From Paucibacter sp. TC2R-5 (GTDB taxonomy: Bacteria; Pseudomonadota; Gammaproteobacteria; Burkholderiales; Burkholderiaceae_C): DNA of 64,000 nucleotides. Shown here one piece after another: positions 52,657 through 62,477 of this stretch (within the stretch, counting starts at the first letter, position 1; every line of letters starts with the position of its first letter). The stretch covers positions 310,001-374,000 of the forward strand of contig NZ_JAJIRQ010000003.1 of the NCBI RefSeq assembly GCF_025717605.1, given 5' to 3'. Position numbers and translations under genes: made by a program. The notes beneath the pieces were generated by a model, which was not told the DNA's origin, made no database searches, and worked only from the letters and a program-made list of their open reading frames with translations.

Positions 52657-54714
52657 CTAAATCGCCGCCGGCCCTAAGACCTGGTGCAGGCTGACCCGCT
52701 CGGAAGAGCAGGCAGCGTCGAAATCAGCCTCGATCTGCATCAAGGCCTCAGCATCGCCGGCGGCCACGGTGGCAATGCCCATGGCCTGGTTGCGGCCCCG
52801 CGATTTGGCGGTGTAGAGCGCCATATCGGCCCAATTGACCGCCTGCTCCCAATGCAGATCCAGCATGGCCGGGGGCAGCGGGAAATGTGCAAAACCAATC
52901 GACACGGTGATGCGCAGCGGCCCATCCTGGGCCTGCACGGGCAAAGCGCCCACCTCCATCAAGATGCGCTTGGCCAAGCGGCGCAGCGTCTCCTGATCGA
53001 CATCGGGCGCAAACACCAAAAACTCCTCGCCGCCCCAGCGCACCACCAGGTCCTCGGCCCGCACCGCGTGACTGATGCGCCGCGCCACCTCGCAGATCAC
53101 CTGATCCCCAACACCATGGCCATGGTGATCATTGACATGCTTGAAGTGGTCGATATCGATCATCAGCAGCGCGCCGGTGAACTGGGCCTTGGGCTGCATC
53201 GCCATCACCGCCAGCAGATGACGCCGATTGGCCAAATCGGTGAGCGGATCACGCTCACTTTGCGCACGCAACAGCAATTCATTGGCCTGCAAGCGTTGAC
53301 GGGCGGCACGCACCTTGCGCACCATCATCACCACGAACACCAAGGTCAGCACCAGCAACACCGCCACCGCCGCGCTGGCCTGCTGCGCCAAGCCCCGGTT
53401 GGCCAGTTGCTGCTCGACCAAGCTGCTCTCGCGCTGCAGCAAGGCCAAATCAGCTTGTTTGCGATCACTGTCGTATCTGATCTTCAGCTCGCGCAGCGAG
53501 GCTTCCCGGTTGCTCGCGGTCAGCTCGGCGCTGAGTTTGCGCTCGGCATGAAACAACGCAATTGCCTCCTTGGCTTGGCCGGCTTGGGCCCAAGCTTCGC
53601 CCAACTCGCGCAACTCCTCGGCGCGCTGCCCCTGGTCGGCCGATGCCCCGCGCAAGTCCTGGCCGCGCTGTAACTCCTGGCGGGCTTGGTCGAATTGCCC
53701 GAGTTGAATCAAGGCCACCGCAATGTTCTGCCTCAAGGTGCGCTCTAGGCGCAAGTCCTTGAAACTCAGCACCACAGGCAAGGCTTGATTGGCTGCCGCC
53801 AGCGCCAGCGCCGGCTGCTTCATGCGCAAATAAGCGTCGGCCATATTGGCCTGTAAATGAGCAGCCAGGCGCGGCGCATCGGCAAGCTTTGCAAGCCGCA
53901 GCCCCTCCTCCAACGCCTTGAGTTGCGTGGCTGCTTCGCCGCGCATCCCGGTCACCGAGCCGACATAGTTTTTCAAATTGGCCTGGCTGAGTTCGTCGGT
54001 TCGGGCCGCCTTGAGCGCCTGTGCGAGGTAACTGTCGGCCTGCTCGGACTGCCCTTGCGCCTGCACCAGCAGGGCGAGCTGACCGAGGCTTTGCACCACC
54101 AGTGCCGGGTCACGGCCGAACTCGGCCAAGGCCAAGGCGTACCGGGCCGAAGAAAGAGCCTGCGGCAGGGCGCCCTCTTTGTACTGCGTGCGGGCCAGCA
54201 CACGCAAAGCACTCCAGGCATTTCGGTAATCGCAGTTTGGGGCCGGCATCGCTTTGAGCAGATCTTCACGCGGGCAGTCTTGCGCTGCCGCTTCTAGCGT
54301 TTGGCTCGCAAAGCTAGCGGCCAGCTCAGACTGACCCTGGCGGTCGGCAATCTCGGCGCGCAGCACCAACACTATTTGAGCCGCTTCGGGCTCGACGGCC
54401 AGGGCGTCGGCAATTCGCTGCGCGGCGTCGATATCGCTGGCAAACACCTGCAGCCGCCCTTCGGTCAAACGCAAGGCCCGCTGGGCCTCAGCATCCGCGT
54501 TGGTGGGTGCGGCCGAGAGCTTTTGCAGCTCTTGCAGGGCTTGCTGCGGATGATCGAAACCTCTGCGCAAAAGCTGACTCAGCTGCTGGGCCAGTGCTGC
54601 ATCCTGCGGCTGCGCCAAGCCAGGCAGCTTGCTGCCTTGAGCGTGCACCACATTGCCGGTCGAACTCAGCACCAGCAAGATGCTGCTCAACACCCAAGAC
54701 AGTCGCAGCGTCAT
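52657..54714 (-). CDS. TPR-GGDEF diguanylate cyclase, downstream copy
   Basis: A 685-aa protein with a signal/anchor at the N-terminus (to VVHAQG, about residue 26). Periplasmic TPR-type helices run to about residue 450, followed by a membrane helix (ASAAVAVLLVLTLVFVVMMV) and a cytoplasmic GGDEF domain. The entry motif DPLTDLANRRH, LIDIDHFKHVND and signature GGEEF are intact. The RAED inhibitory site sits five residues before GGEEF. It should therefore make cyclic-di-GMP and be product-inhibited. Its start overlaps the stop of the paralogous upstream gene by 4 bp (ATGA). The ligand of the TPR sensor is unknown. Confidence 0.9.
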   Translation of the reverse strand: MTLRLSWVLSSILLVLSSTGNVVHAQGSKLPGLAQPQDAALAQQLSQLLRRGFDHPQQALQELQKLSAAPTNADAEAQRALRLTEGRLQVFASDIDAAQRIADALAVEPEAAQIVLVLRAEIADRQGQSELAASFASQTLEAAAQDCPREDLLKAMPAPNCDYRNAWSALRVLARTQYKEGALPQALSSARYALALAEFGRDPALVVQSLGQLALLVQAQGQSEQADSYLAQALKAARTDELSQANLKNYVGSVTGMRGEAATQLKALEEGLRLAKLADAPRLAAHLQANMADAYLRMKQPALALAAANQALPVVLSFKDLRLERTLRQNIAVALIQLGQFDQARQELQRGQDLRGASADQGQRAEELRELGEAWAQAGQAKEAIALFHAERKLSAELTASNREASLRELKIRYDSDRKQADLALLQRESSLVEQQLANRGLAQQASAAVAVLLVLTLVFVVMMVRKVRAARQRLQANELLLRAQSERDPLTDLANRRHLLAVMAMQPKAQFTGALLMIDIDHFKHVNDHHGHGVGDQVICEVARRISHAVRAEDLVVRWGGEEFLVFAPDVDQETLRRLAKRILMEVGALPVQAQDGPLRITVSIGFAHFPLPPAMLDLHWEQAVNWADMALYTAKSRGRNQAMGIATVAAGDAEALMQIEADFDAACSSERVSLHQVLGPAAI

Positions 54715-56861
54715 GCCTCTTCCTCCTCACGCACAAGCGCGCTGGCGCCAAGCAGGGCCAACAGTTCAACAGTACCTTCGTGCCAGGCAGCCTCGATCCG
54801 GGCCGACAGCTCGGCCACGCCCGCTGCGTCGCTGGCCTGCATCACCTTGATGCCGTAAGCGCGGTTGCGGCCATGTGCTTTGGCCATATACATCACGGTG
54901 TCGACCAAATCGATGGCCCTCTCCCAGCTCAGTGCCACATCATGCGGCGCGAGCGGGAAGCTGGCAAAACCCAGCGAAGCCGTCACCGCAATGTCACCGC
55001 CCGCGCAGGGCACCGGCGGCTGGGCAATATTGTCCAGCAAGCGCTGCGCCAGCAGCCGCGCCGCGTCTGCATCACGGCCATCGACGACGATCAAAAACTC
55101 CTCGCCGCCCCAGCGCACCACCATGTCTTCGTCGCGCAAGATCAGGCGCAGCCGCCGGGCCACTTCCACCAAGACGGCGTCGCCGGCAGCATGGCCGCGG
55201 CTGTCATTGACACGTTTGAAATGGTCGATGTCAATCAAGAACACCGTGCCGCTGAAGCGCCCCTTATCGGCCAAGCGCTTGATGGCCGCCTGGAAATGTC
55301 GCCGGTTGGCCAGCCCCGTCAGCGGGTCACGCTCGCCCTGGCGTTTCAAGGACTCATTGCTAAGCGCCAGCGCTTGGTTGGTCTTGCCTATGCGTTGATA
55401 GGCCAGCCACATCAGCAGCCCGGACAAGAGCACGCAGCCACCCAGGGCTGCCCACAGTCGCAGCCGCAAGTCCCCTGCACGCACCTGCTCGGCCTTGAGT
55501 TGGTTGCCTTGGTTGAGCGCTTCGATCTCCTTGGCCTGGCGCTCATTGTCAAAGCGGGCCTGCGCCTCCAGCACCGCCCGGCGGCTGTCTTCACGCAAGA
55601 CTTGATCATTGAGCTTGCGGTAATGGTGATAGGCCTGAACGGCGCCGAGCTGGTCGCCAAAACGCTCGAGCTGTTTGGCCAACTCCAGCCAACCATCGGA
55701 CGCCTGGGCGAATTGACCCTGCGCTTCGTCCACGCTTATGGCCGCGATGACCTCGCGCTTGCCCTCCGCGATCTGCCGCAGGCCGATCTTGGCCATGCCG
55801 ATGTTCTGGCGGGCCAGGGTCTCGCTATTGAGATCGTGCGTCGCCAAGGCCAATACCAAGGCCTCCTCCGACAACTGCCGCGCCCGCAGAAAATCGCTCT
55901 TGCGCAGCTGCGAGTCGGCTGCATTGCCCAGCGCCAGCGCCAAGGTGACGGGATTGCCGGTCTGGCGCGCATAGTCCAGCGCCAACTGCATCGCCTGGCC
56001 TGCGGTACTCGAGTCGCCCAGCTCCGAATACACCATGCCGCGCACGTTGTAGACCCGGGACAGCAACATCGGGTCGGGGTCGAGCAAGGCCAGTTGCTGC
56101 GCCTCAGCGATCAGTTGCTTGGCACGCTCCAGTTGCTGAGCGCGCATATAGCTGAAGGACAGGCTCACCAGTGCATTCGCGCGGCGCCACACCGCCCCAC
56201 TCTGCTCGGCCAGCCGCAAAGCCATCACGCTGGTATTGATGCCCGCATCGACCTCCCCCGCATCGGACAGCAAAGAGGCCAGCATACCCAGGCTGCGCAG
56301 CCGCAGCGTCAAGCTTGCTTCGTTGTCTGCAACGCTGTCCACCATCTCCAAGCTCTTGATGGCCAGCGCCGGCTGACCTTGGCGCAAGAGCAGCTTGGCC
56401 CGCAAATGGGCCGCTGCCAATCGTGCGGCCCCACGCTGGGCAGGGTTGGGCCAGGCCTCCAGCTCCTTGATCAAGCGCTCCAGCAAGGGCTTTTTATCGG
56501 CTTGATCTGCATTCAAGCTGCCTCGCAGCGCAAGCACTTCGACATGCTCGGCACTGCCCGGCGCCACCTGCGCCAACAAAGCCAGCAAGGCCAAATCATT
56601 TTCCGGCGCGCGGCTGCTGCCTCTGCGCTCGATGCGCTCCAGCGCCGCTTGTAACTCCGTCTTGGCGATCAGCGAATCGGGTGCAGAAGCACTCGTATGC
56701 AGGCCCGGCTTGGCGCTGGCGCCGCTCGGACTGTCATTCGCCTGTGCGCTTGAAAAAGCGATGAGGCAGAGCAGCAGGACAAGCCCAGCCGCCTTGACCT
56801 TGGGCCGCAGCTTCGGCGGCTGATGCGACTTTCTCGTTGCTTGGGGCAAAGGCGCGATCAT
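54711..56861 (-). CDS. TPR-GGDEF diguanylate cyclase, upstream copy
   Basis: A 716-aa paralogue of the next gene with the same order: N-terminal export signal (AFSSAQAND), a long periplasmic TPR array, a membrane helix near residue 480 (LWAALGGCVLLSGLLMWLAY), then GGDEF. Active-site features are intact: DPLTGLANRRH, LIDIDHFKRVND, and GGEEF with the RDED I-site before it. The ATG at 56861 was chosen; an upstream in-frame TTG would add eight residues. The two cyclases are translationally coupled, so equal amounts are expected and they might heterodimerise. Confidence 0.9.
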   Translation of the reverse strand: MIAPLPQATRKSHQPPKLRPKVKAAGLVLLLCLIAFSSAQANDSPSGASAKPGLHTSASAPDSLIAKTELQAALERIERRGSSRAPENDLALLALLAQVAPGSAEHVEVLALRGSLNADQADKKPLLERLIKELEAWPNPAQRGAARLAAAHLRAKLLLRQGQPALAIKSLEMVDSVADNEASLTLRLRSLGMLASLLSDAGEVDAGINTSVMALRLAEQSGAVWRRANALVSLSFSYMRAQQLERAKQLIAEAQQLALLDPDPMLLSRVYNVRGMVYSELGDSSTAGQAMQLALDYARQTGNPVTLALALGNAADSQLRKSDFLRARQLSEEALVLALATHDLNSETLARQNIGMAKIGLRQIAEGKREVIAAISVDEAQGQFAQASDGWLELAKQLERFGDQLGAVQAYHHYRKLNDQVLREDSRRAVLEAQARFDNERQAKEIEALNQGNQLKAEQVRAGDLRLRLWAALGGCVLLSGLLMWLAYQRIGKTNQALALSNESLKRQGERDPLTGLANRRHFQAAIKRLADKGRFSGTVFLIDIDHFKRVNDSRGHAAGDAVLVEVARRLRLILRDEDMVVRWGGEEFLIVVDGRDADAARLLAQRLLDNIAQPPVPCAGGDIAVTASLGFASFPLAPHDVALSWERAIDLVDTVMYMAKAHGRNRAYGIKVMQASDAAGVAELSARIEAAWHEGTVELLALLGASALVREEEEA

Positions 56862-57093
56862 GTGCTGTCTTGATGGCTGAAGCAATCGACACCGGGGTCA
56901 AACACAGTGGCGGGTTCCTTGATGCGCGAGTTCCCTGCGAGCTTGGCAGCTGAATTGCATTTTCACCCAGCACATAGTGATCACGAAGGCTCAGTATCGC
57001 CGGATATTTGAGTCCCGCGCAGCTTTGATCATCACAGTTTCACAAACGCCGGATAATCCACGCCACAGCGCTTGCGCTCACCCAAGGCAAAAC

Positions 57094-57426
57094 ATGAAAA
57101 AAACATTCCAATTACAAGTTGAAGGCAAGCATCCGGACCGTCTGCTGGAAGCCATCAAGCATGAAATCCGCAAGTACATCAAGCGCGAGCAGAACAAGGC
57201 CCGCCCCGTGGGCGTGGACTTCTGGGACTTTGATTGCCGCTTCGGCAGCAGCGAAGCCACCGCCGCGGTGATTGAATTCGCCAACATCACCGCGCGCATC
57301 AATGCCTACGCGGCCGACAAGGCCGATGCCTTCTACCTGGAACTGCTGGCCAAGCCGGGCGTGAAGAAGCCCCGCCCGCCGGCTCCCGCGCCCATCGCTG
57401 AAACCGACGACACATCGGACGCGTAG
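57094..57426 (+). CDS. DUF6172 family protein
   Basis: A 110-aa cytoplasmic protein beginning MKKTFQLQVEGKHPDRLLEAIKHEIRKY, the conserved start of DUF6172, with VDFWDFDCRFG in the middle and FYLELLAKPG near the end. The C-terminal 25 residues are Pro/Ala-rich and variable. The function is unknown. It is divergent from the cyclase pair. The ATG at 57094 was chosen because the upstream in-frame extension has no family similarity. Confidence 0.82.
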   Translation: MKKTFQLQVEGKHPDRLLEAIKHEIRKYIKREQNKARPVGVDFWDFDCRFGSSEATAAVIEFANITARINAYAADKADAFYLELLAKPGVKKPRPPAPAPIAETDDTSDA

Positions 57427-57490
57427 AGCCGTTTAACCGGCTCCAAAGCCGCTCAATCAGTTGGGGCCGGAGCTTGTCGGGTACGACAAG
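57426..57490. terminator. Two stem-loops between convergent genes
   Basis: GAGCCG-TTTAAC-CGGCTC (57426-57443) begins on the DUF6172 stop codon. CTTGTC-GGGTAC-GACAAG (57473-57490) follows. Both have perfect 6-bp stems. Neither has a good T tract, so they may act only as weak terminators or as 3'-end stabilisers. Confidence 0.4.
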
Positions 57491-57509
57491 GTCCAACCCG
57501 CAATAACCC

Positions 57510-57533
57510 GCTCAGAAAGCCGCTCAGAAAGCC
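57510..57533 (-). repeat. 12-bp tandem duplication across the gcdH stop codon
   Basis: On the minus strand GCGGCTTTCTGA occurs twice head to tail. The first copy encodes the final Ala-Ala-Phe and stop of glutaryl-CoA dehydrogenase (frame offset noted), and the second repeats it with a second in-frame TGA. It looks like a recent slippage duplication. Confidence 0.75.
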
Positions 57534-58699
57534 GCGATCCCCGTCATCGCCCGGCCCAGGATCAGCGCATGGATGTCATGCGTGCCTTCGTAGGTGTTGA
57601 CCACCTCCAGGTTGACCAGATGGCGGGCGATGCCGAATTCGTCTGAGATGCCGTTGCCGCCCAGCATGTCGCGGGCCGTACGGGCAATCTCCAGTGACTT
57701 GCCGCAGCTATTACGCTTCATGATCGATGTGATCTCCACCGCCGCCGTGCCTTCGTCCTTCATGCGGCCCAAGCGCAAACAACCCTGCAGGCCCAGTGTG
57801 ATTTCGGTCTGCATATCGGCCAGCTTCTTTTGCACCAGCTGATTGGCGGCCAAAGGCTTGCCGAACTGTTTGCGGTCCAGCACATAATGGCGCGCCTTGT
57901 GCCAGCAGTCCTCGGCCGCACCCAGCGCGCCCCAGGCGATGCCGTAGCGGGCGCTGTTCAGGCAGGTGAACGGGCCCTTGAGGCCGCGCACCTCGGGGAA
58001 GGCGTTTTCCTCAGGGCAGAAGACCTCGTCCATCACGATCTCGCCGGTGATGGACGCGCGCAAGCCGACCTTGCCGTGGATGGCAGGCGCCGTCAGGCCT
58101 TTCCAGCCCTTTTCCAAGACAAAGCCACGGATCTGCCCGCCATCATCCTTGGCCCAGACCACAAACACATCGGCCACCGGGCTGTTGGTGATCCACATCT
58201 TGGAGCCCGTCAGCGAATAGCCGCCAGGGACCGCCTTGGCCCGCGTGATCATGGAACCAGGGTCGGAACCATGGTTGGGCTCGGTCAAGCCGAAGCAGCC
58301 TATCCACTCGCCCGTGGCCAGTTTGGGCAGGTATTTCTGCTTGGTCGCCTCGTTGCCGAAGTCGTTGATGGGCACCATCACCAAGGAACTTTGCACACTC
58401 ATCATTGAGCGGTAGCCGGAATCGACCCGCTCCACTTCACGGGCAATCAAGCCGTAGGCCACATAGCTCAGACCCGGCCCGCCGTACTCGGGCGCAATCG
58501 TGGGACCCAGCAGGCCGATGGCGCCCATCTCGCGGAAGATCTCCAGGTCGGTGCGCTCGTGCCGAAAGGCCTCGAGCACGCGCGGTGTCAGGCGGTCCTG
58601 GCAATAAGACGCGGCCGCGTCACGGATCATCCGTTCCTCGTCGCTGAGCTGCTCGTTCAATAGCAGCGGGTCGTCCCAATGAAATGTGGCTTTGCTCAT
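57524..58699 (-). CDS. gcdH: Glutaryl-CoA dehydrogenase
   Basis: An acyl-CoA dehydrogenase (391 aa) that oxidises and decarboxylates glutaryl-CoA to crotonyl-CoA and CO2 with FAD. The catalytic base is E371 in [13 protein letters not shown], and the C-terminus [10 protein letters not shown] is diagnostic for this enzyme. FAD-site segments [14 protein letters not shown] and [12 protein letters not shown] are intact. It is the last gene of the aryl-CoA row, 16 bp after the RidA gene, consistent with a pathway that converges on glutaryl-CoA. It could also serve lysine or tryptophan breakdown. Confidence 0.95.
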   Translation of the reverse strand: MSKATFHWDDPLLLNEQLSDEERMIRDAAASYCQDRLTPRVLEAFRHERTDLEIFREMGAIGLLGPTIAPEYGGPGLSYVAYGLIAREVERVDSGYRSMMSVQSSLVMVPINDFGNEATKQKYLPKLATGEWIGCFGLTEPNHGSDPGSMITRAKAVPGGYSLTGSKMWITNSPVADVFVVWAKDDGGQIRGFVLEKGWKGLTAPAIHGKVGLRASITGEIVMDEVFCPEENAFPEVRGLKGPFTCLNSARYGIAWGALGAAEDCWHKARHYVLDRKQFGKPLAANQLVQKKLADMQTEITLGLQGCLRLGRMKDEGTAAVEITSIMKRNSCGKSLEIARTARDMLGGNGISDEFGIARHLVNLEVVNTYEGTHDIHALILGRAMTGIAAF

Positions 58700-58715
58700 G
58701 ATTTATTCCTGTCTC

Positions 58716-59135
58716 TCAAGCCGGTAAAACCGGTAATACGGCCGTCACTTCGATCTCGACCTTGGCCCTATCTTCCATCAGACCGGCCACCACCACCGCC
58801 GCCATGGCGACACCGTACTCGGCCCCCATCACCTCGCGGTAGACCTGACCGACCTCGCGGCCGCGCGCCTGGTACTCTTTCTTGTCCAGCAAATACCAGG
58901 TCATGCGCGTCATATGAGCGGGCGTGGCACCGGCCTCTTGCAGGATGGCCTTGATATTCAGCAGCGTCTGGCGGACCTGGTCAATGAAATCATCGCTATC
59001 GAACTGGCAGGCGCTGTTCCAGCCAATCTGGCCGGCAACGAAGACCGTGCGGCCGCTCGCCGCCACGCCGTTGGCGTAGCCGCGCGGCTGCGCCCAGCCA
59101 ACGGGCTGCAAAACTTGTTTGTTTGTTGCACTCAT
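58716..59135 (-). CDS. RidA/YjgF family enamine/imine deaminase-like protein
   Basis: A 139-aa Rid-superfamily protein. Family landmarks are GYANGVAASGRTVFVAGQIGW, TLLNIKAILQEAGATP and the C-terminal KVEIEVTAVLP. The catalytic Arg of archetypal RidA (SRVCVE context) is replaced by the AKVEIEV form, so this is a divergent subgroup. Rid proteins are common in 2-aminobenzoate/2-aminobenzoyl-CoA clusters, where imine or enamine intermediates occur. It overlaps the thioesterase gene by 4 bp. Confidence 0.88.
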   Translation of the reverse strand: MSATNKQVLQPVGWAQPRGYANGVAASGRTVFVAGQIGWNSACQFDSDDFIDQVRQTLLNIKAILQEAGATPAHMTRMTWYLLDKKEYQARGREVGQVYREVMGAEYGVAMAAVVVAGLMEDRAKVEIEVTAVLPVLPA

Positions 59136-59578
59136 GTTGCTGCTCCTGTGACTCGCTCCAAGGCGGCACGTAAATCGGGGGGAAAGGGCTGCGCCTTGTG
59201 TGTGTCCAGCGAGGTACAGACCAAGACCTGCTCGAAGGCGACCCGGCAGCCATCTTCATCGTTGTTGGTGCCGTCGAACTGTAGCGTCAGCCCCAGTGAG
59301 CTGCGGCCCAGCTTGTTGATGGCGATGCGCTGCGTCAGCAAGTCACCCATGCGGCTGACCCGCTTGAAATCTGCACTCAAGCGTACCGAGGGCATGCCGA
59401 CGCGGCGCGGCCCCAGCAGCTGCGCATAGTCAATGCCCAAGCCCTGGGTGAACCAGTCTTCCACCAGCGCATTGAGCATCTCGAAATAACGCGGATAGAA
59501 CACGATGCCGGCGGGGTCGCAGTGGCCGAAGCGCACCAACTCTTGGCGCTTAAAAATCCATGGCTTACTCATCATCAT
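59132..59578 (-). CDS. Acyl-CoA thioesterase, 4-hydroxybenzoyl-CoA thioesterase family
   Basis: A hotdog-fold thioesterase of 148 aa. The sequence VRFGHCDPAGIVFYPRYFEM holds the active-site Asp of the 4HBT family. Three consecutive ATG codons (59578, 59575, 59572) make the exact start uncertain. It lies 17 bp after the CoA ligase. It may recycle CoA from stalled aryl-CoA or acyl-CoA intermediates. Confidence 0.88.
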   Translation of the reverse strand: MMMSKPWIFKRQELVRFGHCDPAGIVFYPRYFEMLNALVEDWFTQGLGIDYAQLLGPRRVGMPSVRLSADFKRVSRMGDLLTQRIAINKLGRSSLGLTLQFDGTNNDEDGCRVAFEQVLVCTSLDTHKAQPFPPDLRAALERVTGAAT

Positions 59579-59595
59579 GGTTCAGGCCTTCTATT

Positions 59596-61218
59596 TCACT
59601 TTTCGTCTGGCAGGCGCAGGCGAAAGCGCTGCAGCTTGCCGGTTTCGGTGCGCGGCAGGCTGGCCCTGAATTCGATCGCCCGCGGGTATTTGTAGGGCGC
59701 AATGCTCGCTTTGACGAAGTCTTGCAGCTCTTTGGCCATCTCCGGGCTGGGCTCAATGCCCTGCCGCAAAACCACCGCCGCCTTGACGATCTGGCCGCGC
59801 TCCTCGTCGGCCACGCCGATCACCGCACATTCCGCCACCGCCGCATGAGCCAGCAAGGCCGATTCCACCTCGGGGCCGGCGATGTTGTAGCCGCCCGAGA
59901 TGATCATGTCGTCAGTGCGCGCTTGGTAGATGAAATAGCCCTCGGCGTCTTGAAGATAGGCGTCGCCGGTCAGGTTCCAGCCGTTCAAAACGTAGCCGGC
60001 CTGGCGCGCATCGGCCAGATAACGGCAGCCGGTCGGCCCCTTTACGCCTAAGCGGCCCACCTGGCCCGCAGGCAAGACCTGACCCTCGTCGCCCAAGATA
60101 CAGGCCCGGTAGCCCGGCACCGGCAGACCCGTCGCGCCGGGCTTGGCATGCTGCTCGTCATGCGAGATAAAGATATGCAGCAACTCGGTAGCGCCGATGC
60201 CGTCGATCAACTCGATACCGCTGCAATCTTTCCAGAGCTTGCGCGTCGCCGCCGGCAGCGCCTCGCCGGCGCTGATGCATTTGCGCAGGCTGCTGAGGTC
60301 GTGCTGAGCCACCGACGGCGCCATCGCCCGGTACGAAGTCGGCGCCGTGAACAAAATCGTGGCGCGGTACTGGGTGATCGCGGGCAGCAAGGTCTCCGGC
60401 GAGGCTTTTTCAAGCAGCACGGCCGAGGCGCCCACACTCATCGGGAACAGCACCAAGCCGCCCAAACCAAAGGTGAACGCCAACGGCGGGCTGCCGATGA
60501 AGATGTCGTCCGCTTGAGGCTTGAGCACATGGCTGGGCCAGCAGCGGCAAATTGCCAGCACATCACGGTGGAAATGCATGGTGCCCTTGGGCGCACCGGT
60601 CGTGCCGGAGGTAAAGGCAATCAGGCAGCAGTCATCTGCGGCGGTGTCGACATTGCTGAACTCGCTGCTGTGACTGGCGGCGCGGGCCTCCAGCCCATCG
60701 CTTGCCTCGCTATGAAAGTGCACCACGCTGCGCAGCTGCGGGCAGGCAGGCAAAGCAGCCCCTAACTCATCCGCCAGACGGACATCACACAGCGCGTGGC
60801 TGACCTCGGCCTTCTGTATCACCTGGGTCAACTCTTTGGCGCGCAGCAAGGGCATGGTCGCCACCGCCACCGCGCCGGCCTTTTGCACCGCAAACCAGCA
60901 AGCCACCATCTCCGGCGTGTTGGCGCCGCGCAGCAAGACGCGGTTGCCCGGCACGACGCCCATCTCGGTGTGCAGCACATGGGCGATCTGGTTAGCACGG
61001 GCCTGCAGATCGGCATAGGTCCAGCGCGAGCCGTCCGAGCCTTGCAGGCACAGGCGAGCACCTTGCCCGCTGGCGATCCAACTGTCCAAGAGCTCGGTCG
61101 CGCAGTTCAGCCGCTCTGGGAACTGCAGTTCCGGCAGCTCAAAGATCAGCTCAGGCCACAGCTCAGTAGGCGGCAGGTTGTCACGCGTGAAAGTATCAAG
61201 ATGCGCTGAAGTAATCAT
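59596..61218 (-). CDS. Benzoate/2-aminobenzoate-CoA ligase family enzyme
   Basis: An ANL-superfamily acid-CoA ligase of 540 aa that activates an aromatic acid with ATP and CoA. The phosphate loop is [10 protein letters not shown] (203-212), the adenylate motif is [12 protein letters not shown], a hinge region follows [10 protein letters not shown], and the catalytic lysine is K528 in RTETGKLQ. The [10 protein letters not shown] signature is that of benzoate- and 2-aminobenzoate-CoA ligases. Neighbouring RidA, thioesterase, acyl-CoA dehydrogenase and hydratase genes favour 2-aminobenzoate (anthranilate) as substrate. The ATG overlaps the TGA of the upstream acyl-CoA dehydrogenase. Confidence 0.88.
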   Translation of the reverse strand: MITSAHLDTFTRDNLPPTELWPELIFELPELQFPERLNCATELLDSWIASGQGARLCLQGSDGSRWTYADLQARANQIAHVLHTEMGVVPGNRVLLRGANTPEMVACWFAVQKAGAVAVATMPLLRAKELTQVIQKAEVSHALCDVRLADELGAALPACPQLRSVVHFHSEASDGLEARAASHSSEFSNVDTAADDCCLIAFTSGTTGAPKGTMHFHRDVLAICRCWPSHVLKPQADDIFIGSPPLAFTFGLGGLVLFPMSVGASAVLLEKASPETLLPAITQYRATILFTAPTSYRAMAPSVAQHDLSSLRKCISAGEALPAATRKLWKDCSGIELIDGIGATELLHIFISHDEQHAKPGATGLPVPGYRACILGDEGQVLPAGQVGRLGVKGPTGCRYLADARQAGYVLNGWNLTGDAYLQDAEGYFIYQARTDDMIISGGYNIAGPEVESALLAHAAVAECAVIGVADEERGQIVKAAVVLRQGIEPSPEMAKELQDFVKASIAPYKYPRAIEFRASLPRTETGKLQRFRLRLPDEK

Positions 61219-62366
61219 TTAAGGAGATCCCGTCCAATGATCAGTTGCTGCACCTCGCTGGCACCTTCATAGATGCGCAAGGCACGAATTTCGCGGTAAA
61301 GCGACTCCACCATTTCGCCGCTTCGCACGCCGCGCCCACCAAACAGCTGCACGCCAGCGTCGATGACGCGCTGCGCGCCTTCGGTCGCCATCAGCTTGGC
61401 CATGGCCGCCTCGCGGGTCACGTTCTGGCCCTGATCGCGTTGCCAGGCGGCCCGGTAGACCAACAAGGCCGAGCTGTCCACCGTGCAGGCCATCTCGGCC
61501 AATTTCGCCTGCGTCAGCGGCAGCTCGGCCAGGGTCGCCCCGAACATCTTGCGGCTTTTTGCCTGCTGCAGGCCTTCTTGCAGCGCACGGCGCGCAAAGC
61601 CCAGAGCCGCGGCCGCCACCGAGGTGCGGAACACATCGAGCGTGCGCATCGCCACCTTAAAGCCCTCGCCGGGTGCGCCAATCATCTGGCTCTTGGCAAC
61701 CCGGCAATTATTAAAACGCAACCTGGCCAAAGGGTGCGGCGCGATCACCTGGATGCGCTCGGCAATCTCGAAGCCGGGCAGGCCGGCATCAACAATGAAG
61801 GCTGAAATGCCGCGCGAGCCGGGAGCTTCTCCCGTTCTGGCAAAAACCACATAGAAGTCGGCAATGCCGCCGTTGGAGATCCAGGTTTTTTCACCGTTCA
61901 AGACATAGCTGTCGCCATCCTCGACCGCCGCGCACTGCATGGCCGCAACGTCCGAGCCGGCTTCGGGCTCGGACAGCGCGAAAGCGGCCAGCGCCCTGCC
62001 CTCGGCAACCGCCGGCAAGTAACGCTGCCGTTGAGCGTCAGTGCCAGCCAACGAAATCGCACCCGAGCCCAGGCCCTGCATTGCAAAAGCAAAATCGGCC
62101 AGGCCGTTGTAGCGGGCCAGCGTTTCACGCAAGATGCAGATGGCGCGGGTGTCAATCACCTCGGCCGAGCCGCCCAGCGCTTTTCCAGCGACAGCATGGC
62201 TCAACCACCCGCCTGCCCCAAGAGCCTTGACCAGACCAATGCACTCCGCATCGACGTCATGGCCATGTGCCGCCTGCAGATGCTCCGCACACCAGGCATC
62301 CAGCTCTGTTGCCAGCTGCCGATGTCTGGGCTCGAAGAAAGGCCATTCCAGATGTTTGAGATGCAT
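61215..62366 (-). CDS. Acyl-CoA dehydrogenase of the aryl-CoA cluster
   Basis: A flavoprotein dehydrogenase of 383 aa with the FAD/substrate segments [15 protein letters not shown] and [17 protein letters not shown], and catalytic Glu at 367 in [10 protein letters not shown]. It probably acts in beta-oxidation-like ring-product breakdown. The ATG at 62366 follows [10 protein letters not shown]. Its ribosome site (GGGA) lies in the right arm of a perfect inverted repeat only 4 nt from the ATG. A 111-bp gap separates it from the hydratase gene, the largest inside this operon. Confidence 0.9.
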   Translation of the reverse strand: MHLKHLEWPFFEPRHRQLATELDAWCAEHLQAAHGHDVDAECIGLVKALGAGGWLSHAVAGKALGGSAEVIDTRAICILRETLARYNGLADFAFAMQGLGSGAISLAGTDAQRQRYLPAVAEGRALAAFALSEPEAGSDVAAMQCAAVEDGDSYVLNGEKTWISNGGIADFYVVFARTGEAPGSRGISAFIVDAGLPGFEIAERIQVIAPHPLARLRFNNCRVAKSQMIGAPGEGFKVAMRTLDVFRTSVAAAALGFARRALQEGLQQAKSRKMFGATLAELPLTQAKLAEMACTVDSSALLVYRAAWQRDQGQNVTREAAMAKLMATEGAQRVIDAGVQLFGGRGVRSGEMVESLYREIRALRIYEGASEVQQLIIGRDLLK

Positions 62367-62370
62367 GATT

Positions 62371-62401
62371 AGCTTCCCGACGGGCCGTCCCAAGGGAAGC
62401 T
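62371..62401 (-). promoter_or_regulatory. Inverted repeat sequestering the acyl-CoA dehydrogenase ribosome site
   Basis: AGCTTCCC (62371-62378) and GGGAAGCT (62394-62401) are perfect 8-bp arms, with an inner GACGG/CCGTC stem between them. In the mRNA the downstream arm holds GGGAAG, the best ribosome-binding match, ending 4 nt before the ATG. Translation would require melting or binding of the stem. Confidence 0.6.
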
Positions 62402-62419
62402 GCGCCCCCGGGCCGATGA

Positions 62420-62440
62420 AAAGGCACGTGCCGAGCCTTT
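62420..62440 (-). terminator. Possible intra-operon attenuator hairpin
   Basis: AAAGGC and GCCTTT pair around a 9-nt loop that itself contains the palindrome GGCACGTGCC. On the minus strand the stem ends in CTTTTC. It lies 19 bp upstream of the repeat that covers the acyl-CoA dehydrogenase ribosome site. It may lower read-through from the hydratase gene. Confidence 0.35.
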
Positions 62441-62477
62441 GGGGCAGTGAACGAAAGTGAACGTGGGGGTCAACATC

